Source: Rhodocollybia butyracea (lineage: Eukaryota; Basidiomycota; Agaricomycetes; Agaricales; Omphalotaceae). From it: DNA of 64,000 nucleotides. Positions 1 to 12,251 of this stretch are shown here, in pieces. The notes below the pieces were generated by a model. That model did not search any database, was not told the origin of the DNA, and saw only the letters and a list, made by a program, of their open reading frames with translations. Position numbers and translations under genes: made by a program. The stretch covers positions 62,001 through 126,000 of the forward strand of contig JADNRY010000073.1 of NCBI GenBank assembly GCA_015501585.1, read 5' to 3'. Each line of letters starts with the position of its first letter. Position 1 is the stretch's first letter.

Positions 1-39
1 TTCCCTGCCCAGAATCCAGATCCTTCCTCCCAATTTGAC

Positions 40-1575
40 ATGTCGATTCCATCTTGTCCTCCATCGCCAGTCCCTAGTCTCGATAATACTTTTGGAGCAA
101 TGCTAATAGGGGGTAGGTATTTATCCATTCTTGGCTCACGTTGGCTAAAAATAACGTTCTTGCAGTTTTTTTCGCTACGTTGTAATACTCTTCATTTTGA
201 TTTTATACCTACATTTATGCTTGCTGACAACTTGCATAATCTAGTCTACAGGGTGTTCTTACACTACAAACGGTCACCTATTATGATTCATATCCCAAAG
301 ACCCAGTCTTGACAAAACTCGTGGTGAGTAATGTAAACGTGCCTCCTGCAAGGTAAACTTCTGAAAGGATTATTGAGGTTGCTACAGCTTGGTGAATTAC
401 ACTGTTAATCGAAAGGTCAAAGTAACTATGCTTAAATATACTTATTGCAGGTGCTTTGATACGTTCCATTTAATCCTTATTGCACAGTCGGCATATCATT
501 ACTTGATCAGTAATTGGGGATTCTTTCCGGCATTATTGGAGTCAACCTGGGAGCTCGATTTGAATGTTACATTCATTGGACTGTCCACGTTCGTCTGCCA
601 GCTCTTCTTCTTGAGGAGGTAAGGTGCAATACTTACTGGCTAGACAAGTCCTGCTTACCAGCGTTGTAAAGAATCTGGGTATTCAGTGGGAAAAGAATCA
701 AAAACATAATCATAGTTGGGCTGCTGGGTGCTCTCTGTGCGGTGACACTTATTGTCGATGCTGTCGCCATGGCAGGAGCATTTATGCATCGCGCCGTTGC
801 TGAATTTGGCTCGCAAAAGGTTACAATTCTCGTGGCATTTATCTCAGGTGCAGTGGGTAAGTCAATGTAGGCTAGCTACAATCAACTTCTCACTAATAAA
901 CAGCTCGAAGCCGACGTGTCTATTGCATTACTACTATCATATTATATTCAGCGCAACAGGGGCGGCTTCAAAAAGTAAATCTTTTAAGACTTCTATGGTT
1001 GCATACTAATCGAATATGCTGTAGGACTGACTCAATCCTCAGCCTGTTAGTCAGGTATACAATCACAACAGGTGTTGTTACCAGGTGTGTCTGAGCATAG
1101 AAATATTACTACGACTTGCTCATGGAAACTTATCTAACAGCTTATTGGGTATTTTCACGCTTGTCGCTGTCTGTTATCTCACCTGCCTGACTTGGGCATA
1201 CTCCTACTAAAGTCCATTTTTCAGTATTTTCTATCGCCCGATGGGCTCACTTATATTGTGCGCATCTTACCATCCAAATACCATTCACAAAAAATTTAGT
1301 TTGACTGCCTCTTAGGGTATGCATTTTTGTCTGGGACGCTTGTACACCAATGCACTTCTTGCCACGTTAGTATTCCATACATTTCCTATGGTAGCTCAAT
1401 GGTGGAACTTTTCAGATTAAACTCTCGATCAAAACTGCGGGCTGAACTTGATGAGACAAGTGATATACAATTTGACTCAAGTCCATTGGCTCCACTGGCA
1501 CGGAGTCGGAGACTCGACGAAAGTTTGTCAATGCCCCCGTTGTCACATCTAACTAGCACAGTGAGCAAAAATTAG
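40..1575 (+). CDS. DUF6534-family seven-helix membrane protein, copy A
   Basis: An Agaricomycete integral membrane protein family of unknown function (DUF6534). I can splice twelve exons: 40-112, 166-181, 245-323, 378-391, 451-618, 672-856, 911-974, 1025-1084, 1141-1168, 1225-1257, 1316-1365 and 1416-1575. They give one open frame of 309 residues with GT-AG borders throughout. Family hallmarks are the N-terminal SLDNTFGAMLIGG, LQTVTYYDSYPKDP, the YHYLISNWG loop, the KTDSILSLLVRYTITTGVVT segment and the C-terminal LGRLYTNALLATLNSR. Hydrophobic helices alternate with short loops, and the tail is Ser-rich and cytosolic-looking. The next gene, a terpene synthase on the opposite strand, is convergent with a short spacer. 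The same pair recurs at 6094-11124. The family call is firm, and the substrate or partner is unknown. Confidence 0.82.
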
Positions 1576-1864
1576 ATTTAAATCTGCTGGCAGTGGTGCT
1601 GATAGAGCTAAACCACCTTCCTTGTTTGCATGCAGGCGACCAAAAATCAGCCTACTAGTAGTCCTTACATGAACATCTTTCGGGGTACTACCCCAGAATT
1701 TTAAATGGTAACTTGAAGCCGTTTCAATTATTGTACATACTTATCTAGTAACCAAAACCTACAGAGCCGAGTTATGCATGTATGCGATACGTAAATTTTA
1801 AGTTAAACCATGAGGCCTATGTCGCATACTGTCGATCGCAGTAAACGGTATCAGGCTTCCATCT

Positions 1865-3248
1865 TCAAAACCAGGTTGGTTGGAACTGTTCGCGCTGGAT
1901 AAAGTCCAACTTATACCTCTGCGACTCTAGATGCCATGAGATATACCCATCTCTGAACTCTCGCCATTGGAGTGCGATCGCCACATCAACCTCCGAAAGT
2001 CCCATATCCCTACCATACGATCTGTCCCTCATTATTTTTTCAATATCCTGCAGTCTCACGATCTCGTCGATCCTGTTTGCGGCCTCTCTCACTTCATTAC
2101 ACAGAAGGTTGAATGTATCCAGTGCAGTCCATTCCCCGGATGCACCTGTTCCTCTGTTCTCCTTGAGTGTTTGTGTTCGTAGGTGAATCATGTTGACGGT
2201 TTCACCAGCGAGCTCCTCCTTGTGGAAGGAAAGGAGATCATTCATGACCACCTACGCAAAATTGTAAGCAACAAATACATTATCACAGGAACACACTGAC
2301 GATGTAGAATGACATGTCAGGGAGTGCCATGATGTATCTAGACAGCGGCAAGCTTTGTTCTTTGGTGTGTTTGAATATAGCAGCTGCATATGCTTCCGCG
2401 ATGCCTGTTCTATTGCGAAGGTAAATTGGGCTAGAAAAAAAAACGTGAGTATATGCGCGCATGGGGTCTATGCTATTGGCTTACAAGTGAATATTAGCTG
2501 CTGGGGAGGTCTCTCGAGCTGCGTGACTTATACCATCCCGTCGTTGTTTGTCAAGATGCTGGTATCCCATATCGTACGGACTAGCGCGAAGTTCGGCGTC
2601 TATCGTCAGGAGACGCTTCTCTAGAATACACGCGTCCACGAAATTTATCCAGGGAACAACGGCTAACCCCCGTAGCACTGCGTCCCCATCGTGGAGATGT
2701 GAAAGCTCTTGCATGCATTCCTGGTAGAGTTCGAGTATGCCGGGTGGCTGAGATTCGCCTATGTAGAGATTATGGGCAAAGCTGCCAATTTCTTCGTACA
2801 TGACATCGTTCTCTATCGAGTCATCGAGGAAGATCCCTAGGGCAGTAAGCTTCGCCATAATTGCTTTCATTTCGGTGCTAGCGGAAGGATAAGACCTTTC
2901 AATGACAGCCTCGGAGGTGTCTTCAAGAACATCGAGCTGAGTTGTTGTCCAAGTTGTCATGGGCCCCAGTGTATTGTGCATCCATTCATGGTGGGAAAGG
3001 AGGAACTTCATCGGGGGAGCAGGAGGAGTGACATAGCGGTAATCGAGTTCGTGAAGGAGGAGTTGAAGGCGGGAGATGTAGTCTTTCGAGACATCTTTCC
3101 CGGGTAGAACAGAGGAGAGAGTGTCAGACAATTTACTGTTTCCTGTCATCACTTTCATTGTGAGGGACTTGACGATGCGACTTGAGCTTTTTATCGAGTG
3201 AGTGCCATCGATAGGGATACCGGTTACCGAAGAAAGCACTGTCTTCAT
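1865..3248 (-). CDS. Trichodiene-synthase-like sesquiterpene synthase, copy A
   Basis: A predicted class I terpene cyclase acting on farnesyl diphosphate. Three exons (3248-2485, 2430-2301, 2251-1865) join in frame to 426 residues. The aspartate-rich metal motif DDSIE sits at about residues 142-146. The second metal motif ND-LL-S-FHK-E is at 302-310, and a C-terminal RY pair, which senses diphosphate in this family, is at about 410-411. Exon 1 to exon 2 reads FPIYLRNRTG, a conserved stretch of the trichodiene-synthase-like clade of basidiomycetes. All metal-binding residues are present, so the enzyme is probably active. The product cannot be read from sequence, and family membership does not imply trichodiene. 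It faces the DUF6534 gene. A P450 lies about 9 kb away beyond unit B. Confidence 0.85.
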
Positions 3249-6069
3249 TCATGCTATAGCCAACATACAAGCATTCATTCCCTTTAGGTGGTAAATAGTC
3301 TGTTAGAATTCAGCGACCCTCGCGGACTAGGCTACAGTGTCTTGTCGGCACTAGTTAATCCCTAGGTTCTGCGTGATCTCTGGATCTTGTCCGAATCTTA
3401 ATTCCACGCGACGCCTTCGGCCGCGGATTATTTGGGAAGTATCGGAAGTAGTCGGCAGGGTATGTCTATTATTTATTTCTATGATGATTGCCGTGCGGCG
3501 TCGCAAATATAGCACCCAAAAGTACAGACCATATCGATCATGTTCATACTGGAAAGAGCTAGTGGGAAGAGCTAGGTCTGGATTGAGCCCTCATCGCTAG
3601 GCGTTTCCACATTGAAACTTGTTTGGTTAACCGAATAATCGGAACGAAGCCCCGCCTTGCTTGGAAGAGATCGCGCATCTCTTGGCTATTAAAGAAGAGG
3701 AGGGGTTTATTCGAGCGCCTGGACGACGCTGCAAGAGGTCCTTCAGGAATGTACAGGTTCGACATGCCGATTGGGTGTCATTGCACTATACCATCCGCAT
3801 GTACACTGAAGAGTGCCACTGAACTTTTAATTTGCATTGATCTACCCCCACCACTCAGATTCAAAAAAACATTGAACATTGAACGCGGAATCTTATGCAA
3901 CGAACAGAACATCTAGCAGATACGCTGAATCTCTCTGTAAACTTTGACTCCGTACCTGGATTCTAAAGAAAAAAAAGTCAAAGTGATTGCTCGGACTCTC
4001 TTTCACCCGACTCTCACTGACCAACTTAATGCATCCAAGGTACTCATCGGTACGCTCCCTTATGTACCACGCATTCCCTAAACTTTATCACCTAAACTTT
4101 ATCAATTCGAGTTTCATTTTCGACTCACGGGCCGTTTTCTCCATGGTACCGGTTTGAATAACTACCTTGACACAGGTATCTATACTTAATGGTGCGTTCA
4201 TTGATCCTATCTGTATGCATATTCAACTAGTTGCTTCGACCGGCATTTTGTGGAGACCTGTGCTGAGGGCCGGCTATAGGTATCCACGGCTCCAATTTCG
4301 ATGCGATCTGTCAAACCGTCAAACCGGCAAATGACTTTGAGGTGTTCAAATTGATACTCCTGCTGTAGTGCTACTAAAATGTACTACTAGTAAAGAATGT
4401 ATAAATTAGAAGAGTGAACGTGCAATAAACAAGGATCAAGTATAAAATTAAGCCTTGATTGTTGCAATTGCAGTAGTTCGTCAGTGGAACACTGTTCAGA
4501 GTAAGTATGCATCCACCTTCAACTCCGAGTACTTCTACTGCTGAGTACCTAACTTGTGAAACTAGTAAGTACGAGCCTCAGAAGTGTAAAAAAGGTGACC
4601 GGGGGGCGAAGGACAGTATGTCCTGTGCTATAAGTAAAAGCACAAAACTGCCAAGTCCAAGCCAAGTCAAGACTAGTAGGCACTCGGATGAACGAAAAAG
4701 ATCAGGAAAAAGACATATTTAAGGATAAATAAACTGGAGAAGGAAAAACTATCAGCCCCCAGTGCACTGAGTTGGCACTGAGGGCGAACCTGTCCTGTTA
4801 CAAAAGACGTCGAGTCCCCTGTCCTCCGGAGGCAAATGGCGAGGGTTCAACATAGTGAGGTACTGACACTAGTCCTGAAAGTCATGTTCAACAATGTAAG
4901 TGTGGATGCTCTCATCATCCAATGCCTGACAGCATAGAAAGAAAGATGCGTTAAAGTACTCAGACTTTGTATGGGCCACAAAGTCAAACAGAACCATGAC
5001 CTTGCCCTCAATATTTGTCTGCGGCGTACCTTTGATTTGTACAGTTAATCAAGCTGTTTACTCATGGGGCGCAAGGAAATTCAAGAATCTTTCTTTGCAT
5101 ATCAGCAAACAAACGATCATTACTACGCCGCTGGGCTTGATAGGACATTGTCTCAGTGAATTTTGTTGTTGCAGATGGCCGCCCGGGTTCTACAACCCAG
5201 GTTGAACGGCCCCCACATTCAGTACCAGTTTCAGTTGTACTGGACTAAAGAGAAAGGCTCAGTCTCTCGAACCAGATAAGCGTGTGCAACTTGGCATGCA
5301 ATTTGTATGGGCCGTATGGCTATATACTTAGGCTTGATATTGTTGGAATAGGAGGTTGCCAGCTCCTGAATACATCTGAATACATTTATGGATGTTGAGT
5401 TTCGTTGCCAAAGTCAAAGTAATACCAGTTACAGGGGCCCTGAGGTAGGATGGCAATATATGCTCGTGTTCCTACGGTAAGTAAAACGGTGACTTGGCTG
5501 AACTTCCTTGTGATGCTTACCTTGAACGACGGGCTCAGATAGCTTACCCACCTGCCGTTCACCGCATATATACAGCAACCTTTTGGAAGTGGCGCCTTGA
5601 CTCTTGAGAAGAAACGCTCGGATATCGAGGATCAGATTCTGCGGGGGAAGATGGCAGAACGTAAGTATTCAGCGACGTTGCCAGTTTCCTTACGCCGTGA
5701 GTATCCAACACCCCAAACTAGCATCCAGCCTATCATGGTACCCGGGTCCTTGGCGATGGCCATCATAAAAAATGAGCGAGGCATTCCGGCTTTCCATAGA
5801 TTCTGTGCAACTGGCTATACGGCTGTCAGTATTATATTACAAACAAGGGGTCAGCTACATAACAAAAGTGCAGTATTATCAGGATTTTTCACCGCTTGCT
5901 TTTCGCTATATACGACAGTCACTCAAAGATCTTCGCGATGGAAATTCATGACGACATCGCACATGCGACATTCGCTTCCGACTCGTCGATAATCATACCA
6001 TATAAGGAAGACATTGTCCCCTGTCGTTTACTTAAACGTCGGGTCTCGCAACTATTTCTTCCCTGCTCT
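3249..6069. other. Intergenic region with a degenerate gene remnant
   Basis: I see no supportable gene. From about 5540 to 6060, scattered conceptual peptides (for example KKRSDIEDQILRGKMAE at 5605-5655 and DDIAHATFASDSSIIIPYKE near 5955-6015) lie in different frames and look like coding sequence that has lost its frame. I could not assign them to a family. A 71-codon open frame at 4507-4722 has low-complexity composition and no other support. The segment from about 3960 to 4290 is the diverged outer part of duplication unit A. Confidence 0.5.
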
Positions 6070-6093
6070 GCCAATCCTTCCTCCTAATTTGAC

Positions 6094-7643
6094 ATGTCGA
6101 TTCCATCTTGTCCTCCATCGCCAGTCCCTAGTCTCGATAATACCTATGGAGCAATGCTGATAGGGGGTAGGTATCTATTCATTCTTGACTCAGGTTGGTT
6201 AAAAATAACGTTCTTGCAGTTTTTTTCGCCACGTTGTAATACTCTTCATTTTGATTTTACACCTGAATTTATGCTTGCTGACAACTTGCATAATTTAGTC
6301 TACAGGGTGTTCTGACACTACAAACGGTCACCTATTATGATTCATATCCCAAAGACCCAGTCTTGACAAAACTCGTTGTGAGTAATGTAAACGTGCCTCT
6401 ACAAGTTAAACTTCTGAAAGGAATATCGAGGTTGCTACAGTTTGGTAAATTACATTGTGAATCCAAAGGTCAAAGTAACTATGCTTAAATATACTTATTA
6501 CAGGTGTCTTGATACGTTCCAGTTAATCCTTATTGCACAGTCGGCATATCACTACTTGATCAGTAATTGGGGATTTTTTCCGGCATTAATGGAGTCAACC
6601 TGGGAGCTCGATTTGAATGTTACATTCATTGGGCTGTCCACATTCGTCTGCCAGCTCTTCTTCTTGAGAAGGTAAGGTGTCATACTTACTGTCTAGACAA
6701 GTCCTGCTTACCAGCGTTGTAAAGAATCTGGGTATTCAGTGGGAAAAGAATCAAAAACATAATCATAGTCGGGCTGTTGGGTGCGCTTTGTGCAGTGACA
6801 CTTATTGTCGATGCTGTCGCCATGGCAGGGGCACTTAAGCATCGCGCCGTTGCTGAATTCGGCTCGCAAAAGGTTACAATTCTCGTGGCATTTATCTCGG
6901 GTGCAGTGGGTAAGTCAATGTACGCTAGCTACAATCAACTTCTCACTAATAAACTTGAAGCCGACGTGTCTATTGCATTACTACTATCATATTATATTCA
7001 GCGCAACAGGGGTGGCTTCAAAAAGTGAATCTCTTAAGACTCAAGTTATGGTTGCATACTAATTAAATACTAATGCTGTTTCATTCAGGACTGACTCAAT
7101 CCTCAGCCTGTTAGTCAGGTATACAATCACAACAGGTGTTGTTACTAGGTGTGTCTGAGCATAGAAATATTGCTACGACTTGCTCATGGAAATCTAACAG
7201 TTTATTGGGTATTTTCACACTTGTCGCTGTCTGTTATCCCACCTGCTTGACTTGGGCATATTCCTACTAAAGTCCATTTTTCAGTATTTTCTATCACCCG
7301 ATGGGCTCACTTATATTGTGCGCATATATCATCCAAGTACCACTCACCAAAAAGTTTAGTTTGACTGCCTCTTAGGGTATGCATTTTTGTCTGGGACGCT
7401 TGTACACCAATGCACTTCTCGCCACGTTAGTATTCCATACATTTCCGATGGTGTAGCTCAATGGTGGAACTTTTCAGATTAAACTCTCGATCGAAACTGC
7501 GGGCTGAACTTGATGAGACAAGTAATATACAATTTGACTCAAGTCCACTGGCTCCACTGGCATGGACTCGGAGACTCGATGAGAGTTTGTCAATGCCCCC
7601 GTTGTCACATCTAACTAGCACAGCGAGCAAAAATTACATTTAA
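6094..7643 (+). CDS. DUF6534-family seven-helix membrane protein, copy B
   Basis: The duplicate of the gene at 40-1575, about 311 residues when spliced the same way. Splice sites at every exon border seen in copy A are preserved here. For example, the short exon before WCLDTFQ is kept, and the last exon is entered through TTTTCAG before LNSRSKLRAELDE. There is no internal stop. Substitutions relative to copy A are mostly conservative (HLILIAQ versus QLILIAQ). The C-terminus is extended by two residues because the copy A stop (TAG) reads TAC here. It therefore appears functional, unlike its neighbouring synthase copy. Confidence 0.8.
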
Positions 7644-7728
7644 AATGCAGACTGCAGTGGTGCTGATAGAGCTAAACCACCTTCCTTGTTTACATGCAGG
7701 CGACCAAAAATCAGCCTACTAGTAGTCT

Positions 7729-9547
7729 GTATTTGAACATTCATATGCGCAGGATCGCTATACTTAGTTATAACCAGAAGGGGATTTATGTAGAACTATG
7801 TAGTGAACAGGTGTAAAGTACTACGCCTTAAATATGTTGATGTACTAAAATGATGTTTAAACCAAGTTCAAACTCTACATACACGCATCCGTATGGATCG
7901 TCAGTTGACAGTGTATAACGAGTCTGCCTAGAGTTTAAATGGTAAAATGAATCATATAAACTGAATATAAACCTGCAGCGCTGCCACTTGTGCAGTAATC
8001 GGTAATCCTCAACTCTTCAAGCTTCAACACAGACAGAACCGTGACTAGTTGTGCTGAATTGTGTCTCCAAATATGATTCGGACTCGGAGTCCATGGAATT
8101 TCCAAATTTAGGAAGTGCCGCGATGAGAAAGCCGCTACGGCTATGACCTATGGTTCGCAAGACGTTCTCTTCCCTTTGGTCCGACTACTTCTACAGATCC
8201 CTTGATCAAAAATTCCAAAAAAGATTGGCTCTGCCGCTCCGGTATATAGAGTAGTACCAACTGCAACCACTAAGTTGGCCCATTCTATATTACGAGTCCT
8301 GAATGTAATGAAGGCTCGTCCTTATGGCCGGTTTCGCGTGGGAATTTCATCCTGATTGGTTTTGATGGCATCCAAATTAAGCTAAGCAGAATCGTTTCGC
8401 CTTATTTGGGATGTCAAAGCGCCTGTCATGTGATTTTGTGAATTTACCTTCAGCGCTCAAGCGCTCAACAACAACGCTTCTCACTGCACTTTTCAAAGCT
8501 CCCACTTGCCTGTTATTTCCTTGTTGCACGCCACTTACTCTCTTTATTCGCGTCCTATCGCTTACTGTGTGGCAGTGCAACCACATTTACCCAGCACATT
8601 GATGCATCTGACTGATACCGAGCCATCCTCTTGACATTCTTTCCTGCATTAAACGCCGCTGCAGTTCTGTCTCTTACATGCACACGCAAATTCTCAGTGC
8701 AGTGGATTCTTTTTTTGCCACACAGTGTTTATATATATCTCATTACTTCCTGTTTTGTACCCCCGCACTTTACTTCCTTGGGTTTTTACTTTTTGTCAGC
8801 GGTGGTTGAAGTGCATGTGCTGCCTCTTTTGGTGTATTTAATGGTTCCATCAACAACTTTGATATTTACTGCCCTTTCTAACCTCAGGCAAAATGCCTTC
8901 CTTTACTTCTTGTGAGTGTATTCAGGTATCTCTCGCATTCCTCACACTGATTTTTCTTTCATAGTGCCTACCAAGCTCACCACCAAAATTTTGCGAATAT
9001 ATGTTGCTTTCTACATTGATCCTTCATTTGACATCACTTGTGTTCCATTGAATGATAGCAGCGCCCTCGAACTTCAGCATCTTTCCAAACAAAAAGAGCT
9101 CCTTTCCATGCTTACGGTTTGCCGGACATTCGCTGCTGTGTTGCCTCCGCTTATATTCCAGCAGGTCAATATCTTATCAACCAGAGCAGTCGCCAGCTTC
9201 CATCGCGCTATTTGTTCTCACTCTCTTATCACGGGGAAGTGTCAAGTTTTCTTTCTCGTTTACCCGAGCCTTCCCGCTTGGCTCCACTACCACTGGTAAT
9301 TGCATTGGTGAAATTCTCCAGCACGCCCCGAATGTTCAATCCGTGGCGTTCTCGTTTGAACCCACTTGCGCTCTCTTTGTGTCCCGACTCCTCACCTTTG
9401 TCAGAAACCAGCTCCCTTCCCATGTTTCGGCGATTACCTTGCGCATGGAGATCTCCAATCAGCCTCTTTCCCCTGCCAATGTGTTCAACCGGACTCGTAC
9501 CTGCCACGCGCTTGGCGCGGTGGCCCACACTCGCAAGTTAACTTAAG
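7729..9547. other. Unique 1.8-kb block splitting duplication unit B
   Basis: Unit A reads straight through this point (position about 1663). Unit B departs after 'ctactagtagtct' and resumes at 'tacatgaacatcttt'. Related octamers, TTGAACAT near 7733 and ATGAACAT near 9551, flank the block. They share TGAACAT, which may be a target duplication or chance. No terminal inverted repeats are evident. The left 1.1 kb has no recognisable gene apart from a TATA-like GTATATAGAG near 8240 and pyrimidine-rich stretches. The right part holds a broken F-box-like gene. The block could be an insertion in B or a deletion in A. Confidence 0.6.
8892..9546 (+). pseudogene. F-box-like protein fragment
   Basis: ATG at 8892 begins MPSFTS. 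Removing a GTGAGT...TTTCATAG intron (8911 to about 8962) leads into LPTKLTTKILRIYVAFYID, which matches the LP-x-E-I-x-x-I-L opening of fungal F-box-like proteins (F-box proteins recruit substrates to SCF ubiquitin ligases). Reading continues as SSALELQHLSKQKELLSML and then changes frame near 9240 into GNCIGEILQHAPNVQSVAFS, which resembles the leucine-rich part of such proteins. The frame change has no credible splice sites, and the sequence ends abruptly at the right junction of the inserted block. It is probably a truncated, frameshifted copy. Confidence 0.5.
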
Positions 9548-9741
9548 TACATGAACATCTTTCAGGGTACTACCCCAGATTTTTAGATGATAACTTGAAG
9601 TCATTTCAACTGTTGTACATATTTATCTAACTAAAAACCTACAGACCCGAGTTATGCATGTATGCGATACGTGAATTTTAAGTTAAATCATGTGGCCTAT
9701 GTCGCATACTGTCGATCGCGGTAAACGGTATCCTTCCGTCT

Positions 9742-11124
9742 TCAAAACCAGGTTGGTTGGAACTGTTCGCGCTGGATAAAGTCCAACTTATACCTCTGCG
9801 ACTCTAGATGCCATGAGATATATCCATCTCTAAACTCTCGCCACTGGAGTGCGATCGCTACATCAACCTCCGAAAGTCCCATATCCCTACCATACGATCT
9901 GTCCCTCAATATTTTTTCAATATCCTGCAGCCTCACGATCTCGTCGATCCTGTTTGCGGCCTCTCTCACTTCATTGCACAGAAGGTTGAATGTATCCAGT
10001 GCAGTCCATTCCCCGGATGCACCTGTTCCTCTGTTCTCCTTGAGTGTTTGTGTTCGTAGGTGAATCATGTTGACTGTTTCACCGGCAAGCTCTTCCTTGT
10101 GGAAGGAAAGGAGATCATTCATGACCACCTACGCAAAGTTGTAAGCAACAAATACATTATCACAGGAGCATACTGACGATGTAGAATGACATGTCAGGGA
10201 GTGCCATGATGTATCTAGACAACGGCAAGCTTTGTTCTTTGGTGTGTTTGAATATAGCAGCTGCATATGCCTCCGCGATGCCTGTTCTATTGCGAAGGTA
10301 GATTGGGCTAGAGGGGAGAGAGTGAGTATATGCGCGCATGGGGTCTATGCTATTGGCTTACAAGTGAATATTAGCTGCTGGGGAGGTCTCTCGAGCCGCG
10401 TGACTTATACCATCCCGTCGTTGTTTGTCAAGATGCTGGTATCCCATATCGTACGGACTAGCGCGAAGTTCGGTGTCTATCGTCAGGAGACGCTTCTCTA
10501 GAATACACGCGTCCACGAAATTTATCCAGGGAACAACGGCTAACCCCCGTAGCACTGCGTCCCCATCGTGGAGATGTGAAAGCTCTTTCATGCATTCCTG
10601 GTAGAGTTCGAGTATGCCGGGTGGCTGAGATTCGCCTATGTAGAGATTATGGGCAAAGCTGCCAATTTCTTCGTACATGACATCGTTCTCTATCGAGTCA
10701 TCGAGGAAGATCCCTAGGGCAGTAAGCTTCGCCATAATTGCTTTCATTTCGGTGCTAGCGGAAGGATAAGACCTTTCAATGACAGCCTCGGACGTGTCTT
10801 CGAGGACATCGAGCTGGGGTGTTGTCCAAGTTGTCATGGGCCCCAGTGTATTGTGCATCCATTCGTGTGGGACAGGAGGAAGTCTATTGGGGGAGAGGGA
10901 GGAGTAACATAGCGGTAATCGAGTTCGTGAAGGAGGAGTTGAAGGCGGGAGATGTAGTCTTTCGAGCCATCTTTCCCAAGTAGAACAGAGGAGAGAGTGT
11001 CAGACAATTTACTGTTTCCTGTCATCACTTTCATTGTGAGGGACTTGACGATGCAACTGGAGCTTTTTATCGGGTGAGTGCTATCGATAGTGATACCGGT
11101 TACCGAAGAAGGCGCTGTTTTCGT
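9742..11124 (-). pseudogene. Trichodiene-synthase-like gene, inactivated copy B
   Basis: Very close copy of the synthase at 1865-3248, with the same three-exon layout and intact metal motifs (DDSIE and ND-x-x-S-x-x-x-E). Two lesions are visible. The initiator ATG of copy A reads ACG here (11122-11124), and the codon directly before it is an in-frame TGA, so no upstream start rescues it. One base is missing near 10865, where copy A has 'catggtggg' and B has 'cgtgtggg', and this shifts frame after LLSH. The next in-frame ATG on the far side of the shift would give a protein lacking the N-terminal third. The single-base loss could be a consensus error, but the start-codon change is a substitution and is harder to dismiss. 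Confidence 0.8.
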
Positions 11125-12251
11125 TCACACCATGGCCAACTTACAAGCATTCATTCACGCTGGCGTGGTAAATGGTCTGTTGAGATTAAGCGACCCTCGC
11201 GGCCTTAGTAGCTGCAATATTTTGCCGGCCTGGATTCACGAGGCTACACCCCTGAGGAAATGCCTGACAAAGTGAAGTCGGCACTGTAGAAGCTGCGTCA
11301 AGAACAGAGTTCGATTGAGATGATGGAGCATATCGCTGACTCCAAAATAGATCCTGAAAATACGCACACTGAACGAGTCTTTCTGTTTTCGCTAAATTGC
11401 ATCATCTTGTCGTTATTACACCGTCTTATCCTCCTTACATACTACCACCATCCAAGAAGACAGCAACAGAGCATCCATATAGCTCACACAACACGGAATT
11501 AACTGCGACGGGAAGTCGGGACAGGAATGAGACGTCCAGACAATATTTCCGAATCAACTCTGTACCTTCAAAATACGAAGTAAAAGCGAAGTGCTCGGAT
11601 AATAACTCTCCCACTCATTCCCTTTCGCCCGACTATCAACCACCGAATCCACTCAAGGCGCTCATGATTTCAAAGGGTGCATTGAAGGTTATCATCCCGA
11701 GTGTCATTTCCGACTCCCGGACCGTTGTTCCCCGCGGAACTGAGTTGAATCTTACCTCGACGATCAGGGTGTCCATTGTTCCTATCTACATGCGTAATCA
11801 GTAACCTTAACTTCGACCGGCATAGTTTTACTTGCGGAAACCTGTGCTGAGCGATGAGCGCCCTTAATCGAGTTGTCGTAAGAAGAACCCAGGTCAAGTG
11901 CCTCATTTTCTTCCCTAGGCAAATACTTCGCGACATTGGTATTCTTCAATTATATGGACGCGCAGGATGTGCGAATCAGACTGACAGCTATTTCCACTCT
12001 GCGCGGATATTGTCACAATTCCAAGGCTGAATTTCTTGACAGAAAAACTTTTCAACGTTGTATACTGGTCTCCAAAGCCATAAGTCAGGTTGAGCAGCTG
12101 AGTTTGAAAAATACGAAGAACGCCAAGAACCACTCCCACAGATGTCTCTCACTCTTCCTCCGTGTAAACATAGCACGGAGGGCGTTACTTTCCGTCGCCA
12201 GTTCGTCGCATCTCTTAAGTAAAGAGCAGAAAAGTAGATCTTCGTTGTAAA
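11125..12251. other. Intergenic region upstream of the P450
   Basis: Contains the diverged outer part of duplication unit B up to about 11860, then about 390 bases before the P450 start. Open frames here overlap on both strands, have no family resemblance and show no splice-consistent extension. I see no RNA gene. Confidence 0.5.

Larger units (their letters stand above)
1..4290. repeat. Segmental duplication, unit A
   Basis: This block matches 6070-11860 in the same orientation. The DUF6534 gene and the terpene synthase gene are near-identical in both. Weaker similarity continues beyond the synthase start: the stretches near 4000-4290 and 11590-11860 share phrases such as 'gcttcgaccggcat' and 'acctgtgctgag'. 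The left edge of unit A lies outside the window. The right edge is approximate because similarity fades. Confidence 0.8.
6070..11860. repeat. Segmental duplication, unit B
   Basis: Second copy of the block at 1-4290. Homology begins a few tens of bases upstream of the DUF6534 start, shown by the shared phrase 'ccttcctcc-aatttgacatg'. It is interrupted by unique DNA at about 7729-9547, resumes through the terpene synthase and fades near 11860. The two copies differ by scattered substitutions and small indels. Confidence 0.8.

Noticed and set aside
4507..4722. 71-codon open frame
   Set aside because: Low complexity (Ser/Lys/Thr-rich), no relatives I recognise, no introns and no neighbours that would support it.
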